7,031 bases of DNA, taken from the NCBI GenBank assembly GCA_964560325.1, contig CAZLLV010000126.1, positions 1-7,031 of the forward strand, written 5' to 3'. Shown here piece by piece: positions 1 through 5,176 of this stretch. This DNA comes from CAZLLV01 sp964560325 (lineage in GTDB: Bacteria; Acidobacteriota; Thermoanaerobaculia; Multivoradales; DATKCC01). Position 1 is the first letter of the stretch. Every line of letters begins with the position of its first letter. The notes under the pieces are model-generated. The model did not search any database, was not told the origin of the DNA, and worked only from the letters and a program-made list of their open reading frames with translations. A program made the position numbers and the translations under genes.

Positions 1-893
1 TCGCCGTGGTCGGAGGTGAGGACGATCAGCGTCTCCCGGAGCACCTCCTCCGGAATCGCCTCCAGCACCTCGGCGACGAAGCGGTCGACGTAGCGGATCT
101 CGCTGTCGTAGAGGGCGCGCAGGTGGCGCACGTCGGCCTCGCGCGCCTCCGCGTCGGCCCCGGGCAGCCCCTTCTTGCCGGCGTAGAGGTCCTGCGCCCA
201 GTCGCCGCGCACCCGGCCGTCGTACTCCGGGTCCCAGGGCGTCGTCTGCCGGCCGCCTTCGCCCAAGTCCGGGTTCTGGTAGGGGTCGTGGGGGTCGATG
301 TAGTGGAGGTAGAGGAAGAACGGCTCGCGCTCTTCACCCGCGCGCCGCGCCGCGGGCAGCGCTTCCTCCAGCCAGGGCAGCGCCCGCTCGTTGATCGTCG
401 TCGCGTCGACCCAGTCGAGCACCTTCCAGGTCGTCTCCGGCGTGTAGAAGTCGCCGAAGCCGCGGGCGAAGCCGTTGCCCTCGTGGAGGATCGGGTTGGC
501 GAGGAAACCGGCGGTGCGGTAGCCGAGCGCGGAGAGCCGTTCGGCGAGCGTCGGCTCCCCCGGCGGCAGCTCGAAGATCTCCGAATCGGAGCCGGCGAGC
601 TCGCCCGGCAGCCGCCCGGTCAGGAAGGAGCCGGTCGAGGGCAGGGTCCAGGGCGCCTGCGAGTAGGCCCGCTCGACGGTCGCGCCCCGCTCGGCGAGCA
701 TCTCGTGGATGCGCGGCGACGTGTCGCGCTCGTAGCCGTACGAGCTCATGTGGTCGGCGCGCAGCGTGTCGATCACCACGAAGAGCACGTTCGGCCGCCC
801 CGGGCGCTGGGCGGCGCTGCCGGCGAGCGCCAGGATCCCGGCCAGGAAAGGGGCCAGGAGCAGGGGCGAGAGGGTGAGCGAGCGGAGCTTCAA
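1..893 (-). CDS. Exported AlkP-superfamily (sulfatase-like) hydrolase/transferase with Thr nucleophile, 3' end missing
   Basis: Alkaline-phosphatase-superfamily, sulfatase-like (PF00884-type) protein; 297 complete codons are visible before the window edge. Residues 1-28 form a signal peptide or anchor: KLR, a hydrophobic stretch, then a plausible signal peptidase cut near GSAA-Q. The mature domain opens with NVLFVVIDTLRADH (metal ligand D42), followed by APWTLPSTGSFLTGR (T83 at the nucleophile position), HYIDPHDPY (H202) and SDHG at the edge (D295, H296). True sulfatases carry C/S-x-P-x-R here. This one reads T-L-P-S-T, so formylglycine cannot form, and a phosphodiesterase, phosphotransferase or other esterase role is more likely than sulfate hydrolysis (inference). 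It should act in the periplasm or outside the cell. The start chosen is TTG at 893, the only one giving an intact signal peptide. It overlaps the upstream stop as TTGA, with GGGAGG just ahead, suggesting translational coupling. The C-terminal part of the domain is not visible. The superfamily is sure; the substrate is unknown. Confidence 0.9.
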   Translation of the reverse strand, partial: MKLRSLTLSPLLLAPFLAGILALAGSAAQRPGRPNVLFVVIDTLRADHMSSYGYERDTSPRIHEMLAERGATVERAYSQAPWTLPSTGSFLTGRLPGELAGSDSEIFELPPGEPTLAERLSALGYRTAGFLANPILHEGNGFARGFGDFYTPETTWKVLDWVDATTINERALPWLEEALPAARRAGEEREPFFLYLHYIDPHDPYQNPDLGEGGRQTTPWDPEYDGRVRGDWAQDLYAGKKGLPGADAEAREADVRHLRALYDSEIRYVDRFVAEVLEAIPEEVLRETLIVLTSDHG

Positions 894-2707
894 GCCGCCT
901 CCCGCTCCGCCGCTTGCAGACCGCAGCCTTCGGGAGCGAGGCAGCGGTAGACCGCCGCCCGGCCGCGCTCGAAGACCTTCTCGACCGGCTCGACCGGCCT
1001 GACCAGCTCGCCGTGCTCGTCGTGCCCGCCGAGTGCCGCCTCCGCGCCCGCCTCACCGAAGGAGACGAGGTAGTCCCAGCCCTCCTCGTAGCCGGTGGCG
1101 TAGACCGCCGGCTCCGGCTCCTCCCGGTAGAGCGGCCGCACCTTCCGGCGCACGGTCACCGGCCCCGCCTCGGCCGAGACGCGGAAGCCGTAGCGCGCGG
1201 CGGTCTCGGCGAGGACCGGAGTCTCCTCCCCCACGGAGACGAGCCAGCCGCCCGGGCCGACGATCCAGCGGCGGCCGAGCAGATCGGCCAGCTCCTCGCG
1301 CGTGCCGGCCGAGGCGGTCGACAGGCTCCGCCCCCGGTCGCGCCGGTAGTCGACCGTGCGCAGCGTCCCGACGAAGTGCTCGAGGTCGGGGATGCGTTCG
1401 CCGGGCGCCCGCAGGTAGTGGTAGCCGCCGAAGAGCGCGGCCGGCGCGATCCGCCCCTCGGTCATCGCCTCCCGGTCGGCCCGGAAGGCGACCCGCGCGT
1501 CGGCCGGCAGGACGGCGAGGGCGGCGGCGTAGTCGGCGAGGGCGCGGTCGATCCGCTGGTAGCGCGCGGCGAGGGTCCCGACGTGGAGGAGAGCCAGCAC
1601 GGAGAGGAGAACCGCCGCCGCCGTCCGGGTCTTCCGGCCTCTCTCCGCCCGCTCGCCGCCGTCGCGCAGGCCGGGCACCGGCAGCGCCGCCACGACCAGC
1701 AGGAGCACGAAGAGCGGCACCCGGTTGGAGACGAAGAAGACCCGCCCGAGATGGTCGGGCAGGAGCAGGTAGAGGACGACGAGCGCCGCGGCGGCCCCCA
1801 GGCACGCCCACCCCGCGGGCCGCGGCCGGCGCCCGAGCGCCCACGCGGCCCCGGCGAGCGCCAGGACCACCGCCACGCCGGCGGCGAAGAGCGCCGTCTC
1901 CCAGGCGAGGTCGAACGACGGCAGGGCGCCGGCGGCGAGGAGCGCCTTGCGCTCGAGGTTGCCGTAGAGGAGGAGCAGCGGCCCCTCGTCCCCCTCCGAG
2001 CGGCCGAGGTTGCGCGCCACCGCCCCGGCAAGCAGGGCGAGCGCCGGCAGGCAGGCGGCGAGGGTCCGGCCGAGGAGCTTCGCCGCGCCCGACGCCCGCC
2101 CGGAGCGCCAGCCCTCGACGAGAGCCAGCAGCACCACGACGAACCCGAGCACGCCGAAGGCGTAGACGTGCAGCAGGTAGGTCGCGAGCACGAGGAGGGC
2201 GAGCACCCCCGTGCGCCGCCACGAGGTCCCGTCGGCCGCTCCCCGCCCACGCCACCACCAGCCGAGGGCGAAAAGCGCCGCCGGCAGCGACAGGACGTAG
2301 GAGACGAACCCCATGTGGAAGTGCCAGTTGTAGACCAGCAGGAATCCGAGCAGGCCGGCGACGCCGCCCTCCGGATCGATCGAGCGCGCCAGGTAGATCA
2401 GGCTCCAGGGGAAGAGGCCGAGGTAGAGGGAGAGGACGATCTTCCCCGCCGTCTCGACGCCCCCGGCCCCGTCGAGGAGCCGCCCGAGCCCCGCCGTCAG
2501 CCAGTCGGCGAGCACGTACGGCGCCGGGTAGGCGGAGACGGTGAACGTCTCGGCGTAGCCGAGCTCCGGGTCGTCGTACTGGGCGAGGATCTGCGCCCGC
2601 GCCAGGTGGTACGGATAGTCCTGGAGCGGCGGATGCTCGACCAGCCAGACGGGCGCGACCGCGACCACCGTCAAGATCGCCGCCAGCCAGGTCTCCATGC
2701 GCGTCAT
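890..2707 (-). CDS. Polytopic membrane protein, GT-C-like, with soluble C-terminal domain
   Basis: A 605-residue integral membrane protein of a kind usually left uncharacterised; the layout resembles GT-C glycosyltransferases that use lipid-linked sugars. TM1 is at about 5-23. A first extracytoplasmic loop follows, with EHPPLQDYPYHLARA (D30, H34), where GT-C enzymes carry their acidic catalytic motif. Further hydrophobic segments lie near 88-108, 113-128, 131-152, 166-198 (two), 211-230, 268-291, 299-317, 329-345 and 361-380, giving about ten or eleven in all. Residues 381-605 are hydrophilic and ungapped, with a Cys pair near the end (C589, C595). ATG at 2707 was chosen, with ATG 2698 as the in-frame alternative; a longer reading from 2800 would run through the start of the divergent glycosyltransferase and adds a non-membrane leader. 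Neither ATG has a clear ribosome site. It is the first gene of a two-gene unit with the sulfatase-like gene. The membrane topology is firm; enzymatic activity is inferred from layout only. Confidence 0.82.
   Translation of the reverse strand: MTRMETWLAAILTVVAVAPVWLVEHPPLQDYPYHLARAQILAQYDDPELGYAETFTVSAYPAPYVLADWLTAGLGRLLDGAGGVETAGKIVLSLYLGLFPWSLIYLARSIDPEGGVAGLLGFLLVYNWHFHMGFVSYVLSLPAALFALGWWWRGRGAADGTSWRRTGVLALLVLATYLLHVYAFGVLGFVVVLLALVEGWRSGRASGAAKLLGRTLAACLPALALLAGAVARNLGRSEGDEGPLLLLYGNLERKALLAAGALPSFDLAWETALFAAGVAVVLALAGAAWALGRRPRPAGWACLGAAAALVVLYLLLPDHLGRVFFVSNRVPLFVLLLVVAALPVPGLRDGGERAERGRKTRTAAAVLLSVLALLHVGTLAARYQRIDRALADYAAALAVLPADARVAFRADREAMTEGRIAPAALFGGYHYLRAPGERIPDLEHFVGTLRTVDYRRDRGRSLSTASAGTREELADLLGRRWIVGPGGWLVSVGEETPVLAETAARYGFRVSAEAGPVTVRRKVRPLYREEPEPAVYATGYEEGWDYLVSFGEAGAEAALGGHDEHGELVRPVEPVEKVFERGRAAVYRCLAPEGCGLQAAEREAA
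898..903 (-). promoter_or_regulatory. Ribosome binding site for the sulfatase-like gene
   Basis: GGGAGG on the minus strand lies inside the last codons of the upstream membrane-protein gene. It ends four bases before the TTG at 893. The spacing is short, but it is the best Shine-Dalgarno match nearby, and it supports the rare TTG start within the TTGA stop/start overlap. Confidence 0.45.
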
Positions 2708-2713
2708 GGGGCA

Positions 2714-2720
2714 TAGGATA
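2714..2720. promoter_or_regulatory. Candidate shared bidirectional -10 element
   Basis: TAGGATA is the only AT-rich patch between the divergent genes. Read on the plus strand it offers TAGGAT (2714-2719) and on the minus strand TATCCT (2720-2715); each matches TATAAT at four of six positions, including the key TA and final T. Transcription starting about seven bases downstream would begin near 2726 for the plus gene (GTG at 2733) and near 2707-2708 for the minus gene (ATG at 2707). This implies a very short leader on one side and a leaderless mRNA on the other, matching the lack of good ribosome sites for both. No convincing -35 box is visible on either side. Inferred from sequence only. Confidence 0.3.
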
Positions 2721-2732
2721 GCCTTCGGCGCC

Positions 2733-4007
2733 GTGAGAATTGCCGTCCTCGCCCACAGCTTCCCCCGCTTCCCGGGAGACACCCACGGCCCGTTCGTCAA
2801 GCGCCTGTCGGAGGAGCTGGCCGAGCTCGGGCACGAGGTGCGGGTCCTGGTGCCGTTCGATCCCGAGCTGCGGGACGACCCCGGCTCGCCGTTGGCGGCG
2901 GTCCACTCGTTCCGCTACGTCAAGCCCGACCGCTGGCACCGCTTCGGCTACTCCCGGACCATGCAGCGGGACGTCAAGGTGCGCGGCTTCGCCATCGCAC
3001 AGGCATTCCCCTACCTCTTCTTCGGCACGCGGGCGCTCGCGCGGCTGGTCCGAGAGCACCGGATCGACCTGATCCACGCACACTGGATCCTCCCGAACGG
3101 CTGGATGGCGTCCCGCGTCGGGCGGCGGCTCGGGGTGCCGTACGTGGTGACCCTCCACGGCACCGATGTCTACGTCGCGGAGAAGAACGCCATGACTCGG
3201 AGGCTCGCGGCGAGCGCCCTGGCCGGCGCCGGCCACGTGACCTCGTGCAGCGCCGACCTGCGGGAGCGCCTGCTCGCGCTCGCCGCCGCCGGGGAAGGAT
3301 CGGCGGAGGCGGCGAAGGTGGAGCTGGTCGCGAACGGCACCGACCTGCCCGACGACGCGGCGATCGGACCCGAGGCCGCCCGCGCCACCCGCGAGGCCCT
3401 CGGGCTCCCGCCGGACGGGCGAATCGTCGCCGCGGTCGGCCGGATGGTCGACAAGAAGGGGTTCCGCTACCTGCTCGAGGCGGCGCCGGCGATCCTGCGC
3501 GGCCGGCCCGACGTGCGGCTGGTGATCGGCGGCGGCGGCGACCTGCTCGACGAGCACCGGAGCCAAGCGCGGGCGAGCGGCGTGGGCGACCGCATCCACT
3601 TCCCCGGCCCCCTCCCCCACCCGCGCGTGCTGGCGCTCCTCGCCGCGGCGGAGGTCTTCGTCATGCCGTCGGTGCGCGACCCGGGCGGCAACATCGACGG
3701 CCTGCCGGTGGTGGTGCTCGAAGCGATGGCGGCGGGCACGCCGGTAGTGGCGACCGGGATCGCCGGCATGCCGCTCGCCGTGGTCGACGGCGAGACCGGC
3801 CTGCTGGTGCCGCAGATGTGCCCGGAGGCGCTCGCTTCCGCGCTCGGCCGGGTGCTCGACGACCCGCAGGCGGCGCGCGCGATGGGCGCGGCCGGGCGGG
3901 CGCGGGTCGAGGCCGAGCTGACCTGGCGCGGGATCGCCCGCGTCCACGACCGGATCTACCGCGAGGTGGCGGGCCGGCGGGCGTCGGACCGGAGCGCGGC
4001 GAGCTGA
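2733..4007 (+). CDS. Glycosyltransferase family 4 (GT-B fold)
   Basis: Cytoplasmic retaining glycosyltransferase of 424 residues, normal for GT4, moving a sugar from a nucleotide donor to a glycan or lipid-linked acceptor. The N-terminal acceptor domain (1 to about 195) begins with beta strand VRIAVLAHSFPRFPGD and the glycine loop, then has HAHWILPNG (H115, H117) and LHGTDVY (H142). The C-terminal Glycos_transf_1 domain (about 205-400) has GRMVDKKG (R237, K242; donor phosphate contacts) and DGLPVVVLEAMAAGTPVVAT. The latter is the E-x7-E site with Asp (D322) in place of the first Glu and E330 kept. GTG at 2733 was chosen because it begins exactly at the first beta strand, like the next gene; upstream in-frame ATGs at 2697 and 2706 overlap the divergent gene's start codons and add a non-conserved leader. 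No clear ribosome site precedes it. The TGA overlaps the next gene's ATG, so the two are probably co-translated. Family sure; sugar and acceptor unknown. Confidence 0.93.
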   Translation: MRIAVLAHSFPRFPGDTHGPFVKRLSEELAELGHEVRVLVPFDPELRDDPGSPLAAVHSFRYVKPDRWHRFGYSRTMQRDVKVRGFAIAQAFPYLFFGTRALARLVREHRIDLIHAHWILPNGWMASRVGRRLGVPYVVTLHGTDVYVAEKNAMTRRLAASALAGAGHVTSCSADLRERLLALAAAGEGSAEAAKVELVANGTDLPDDAAIGPEAARATREALGLPPDGRIVAAVGRMVDKKGFRYLLEAAPAILRGRPDVRLVIGGGGDLLDEHRSQARASGVGDRIHFPGPLPHPRVLALLAAAEVFVMPSVRDPGGNIDGLPVVVLEAMAAGTPVVATGIAGMPLAVVDGETGLLVPQMCPEALASALGRVLDDPQAARAMGAAGRARVEAELTWRGIARVHDRIYREVAGRRASDRSAAS

Positions 4008-5176
4008 TGCGGGTCGCGATCGTCACCAACACTTACCCGCCGCACGACATCTCGGGCGTCGGCACCCTGTGCGCCGAGCTCGCCCGTCAGCTCCCGGCGG
4101 CCGGGCACGAGGCGGTGGTGCTCACCCGCCGGGCGGCGCCGGACGACCCGGCCGCGCGGACCACGGGCGGCTCGAAGCTCCTCTTCCCGCTCGCCGTCGC
4201 CCGGCTCTACCGGCGGGAGGCCCGCGAGAGCCGTTTCGACGTCGTCCACGTCCACGAATCGGACGGCTTCGCCGTCGCGCTCCTCGTCCGGCTCGCCCGG
4301 TGGCTCCGCCGGCCGTCCGGCCGGGCGCGTCTGATCGCGACCCTCCAGGTCTCCTACCGCCGCGAGCGGCTGTCGGTGCGGCCGATCCGCGCCCGTCCAA
4401 ACGGGCCGCCGGTCTCCCGCCCGACTCGCTCGGAACGGATTTTCGCCCGGGTGCGGGCGCCGATCCTCGCCGGGCTCGGCCGTCTGACCGCCCGCCTCGC
4501 CGACCGGGTGGTGGCGCCGAGCCACGCCACCGCCCGCGAGCTCGCCGAGGACTACGGCGCTCGGGACGTGGCGGTGATCCCGAACGGCGTCACGCTGCCG
4601 GAGCCGGCACCGGCCGGGGCGCGTGCCGGCGAGCGGCCGTTCACCGTCCTCTACGCCGGGCGCCTGCGTACCCGCAAGGCGGTGGCGGTGCTGGTCGAAG
4701 CGTTCGCCCGCCTGCGCGAGCGGGTGCCGGACGCCGAGCTGATCGTGGTCGGCGACGGCGAGCAACGGTCGGCGCTCGAGGCGCAGGCGGAGCGGCTCGG
4801 CGTCGGCGCGGCCATCCGCTTCGAGGGCGCCCGGCCCCACGACGCGATGCCCGCCTACTACCGCTCGGCCGACGTCTTCTGCCTGCCGTCGCTCTACGAA
4901 GGCTTCCCGCTCGCCATTCTGGAGTCGATGGCGGCCGGGCTGCCGGTGGTCGCGACCGCGGTCGCCGGGGTGCCGGAGGCGGTCGCGGACGGCGTGACCG
5001 GCCGGGTGGTGCCGGCCGAGGACGCGGAGGCACTGGCCGAGGCGCTCGCCGGGCTCGCCGCCGACCCGGAGGGGGCGCGCGCGATGGGTAAGGCCGGCCG
5101 CGCCCGGGCCGAGGAGGAGCTCGCGATCCCGAAGATCGCCGCCGACTACCTCGAGCTCTGGCTCACGGCCGTGTAG
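4007..5176 (+). CDS. Glycosyltransferase family 4 (GT-B fold)
   Basis: Second cytoplasmic GT4 enzyme, 389 residues. The N-terminal domain opens with MRVAIVTNTYPPHDISGVGT, a Rossmann strand plus acceptor-side glycine loop, then DVVHVHES (H81, H83). An Arg/Pro-rich stretch follows at about 115-145, probably a surface or membrane-facing loop, and then APSHATARELAEDYG and IPNG close the domain. The C-terminal Glycos_transf_1 domain has YAGRLRTRKAV (R219, K224) and a canonical YEGFPLAILESMAAG E-x7-E site (E298, E306). ATG at 4007 sits at the start of the first strand and shares one base with the preceding TGA (TGATG). A weak GGAG lies 12 bases upstream, so re-initiation after the first GT4 is likely. 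The same frame is open far upstream within the first GT4 gene, but that part is a composition artefact. The stop lies inside the convergent GT-C gene's end. It probably adds a sugar before or after its neighbour in one pathway; donor and acceptor are not predictable. Confidence 0.94.
   Translation: MRVAIVTNTYPPHDISGVGTLCAELARQLPAAGHEAVVLTRRAAPDDPAARTTGGSKLLFPLAVARLYRREARESRFDVVHVHESDGFAVALLVRLARWLRRPSGRARLIATLQVSYRRERLSVRPIRARPNGPPVSRPTRSERIFARVRAPILAGLGRLTARLADRVVAPSHATARELAEDYGARDVAVIPNGVTLPEPAPAGARAGERPFTVLYAGRLRTRKAVAVLVEAFARLRERVPDAELIVVGDGEQRSALEAQAERLGVGAAIRFEGARPHDAMPAYYRSADVFCLPSLYEGFPLAILESMAAGLPVVATAVAGVPEAVADGVTGRVVPAEDAEALAEALAGLAADPEGARAMGKAGRARAEEELAIPKIAADYLELWLTAV
5163..5176. 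other. Tail-to-tail gene overlap containing a 10-bp palindrome
   Basis: The plus-strand GT4 stop (TAG, 5174-5176) lies beyond the minus-strand GT-C stop (TGA, 5165-5163), so the two 3' ends share 14 bp. Within it, CACGGCCGTG (5164-5173) is a perfect palindrome, and GGGCGCCC (5176-5183) is another immediately beside it. There is no T-run, so this is not a standard intrinsic terminator. In DNA this GC-rich the palindromes may be chance. Confidence 0.6.

Noticed and set aside
6..950. A 314-codon plus-strand frame opposite the sulfatase-like gene
   Set aside because: It is the antisense shadow of a protein with clear family motifs and has biased Arg/Gly/Val composition.
914..2716. A 600-codon open frame on the plus strand antisense to the membrane protein
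   Set aside because: It is rich in Arg, Pro, Glu and Gly with no recognisable domain, and mirrors a clear membrane protein. Long antisense frames are expected where stop codons are rare in GC-rich DNA.
2715..2732. Shine-Dalgarno site for the GTG at 2733
   Set aside because: AGGA at 2715-2718 lies about 14 bases from the start codon, too far for normal use, and nothing closer resembles a ribosome site.
1053..3947. A 964-codon minus-strand frame spanning the divergent gap and antisense to the first GT4
   Set aside because: It crosses two real genes in the wrong frame or strand, has low-complexity Arg/Pro/Ala composition, and matches no family.
3245..4006. A long in-frame N-terminal extension of the second GT4 inside the first GT4 gene
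   Set aside because: The extension is Arg/Gly/Ala-rich and out of frame within a well-conserved GT4. The real protein starts at ATG 4007, at the first Rossmann strand.
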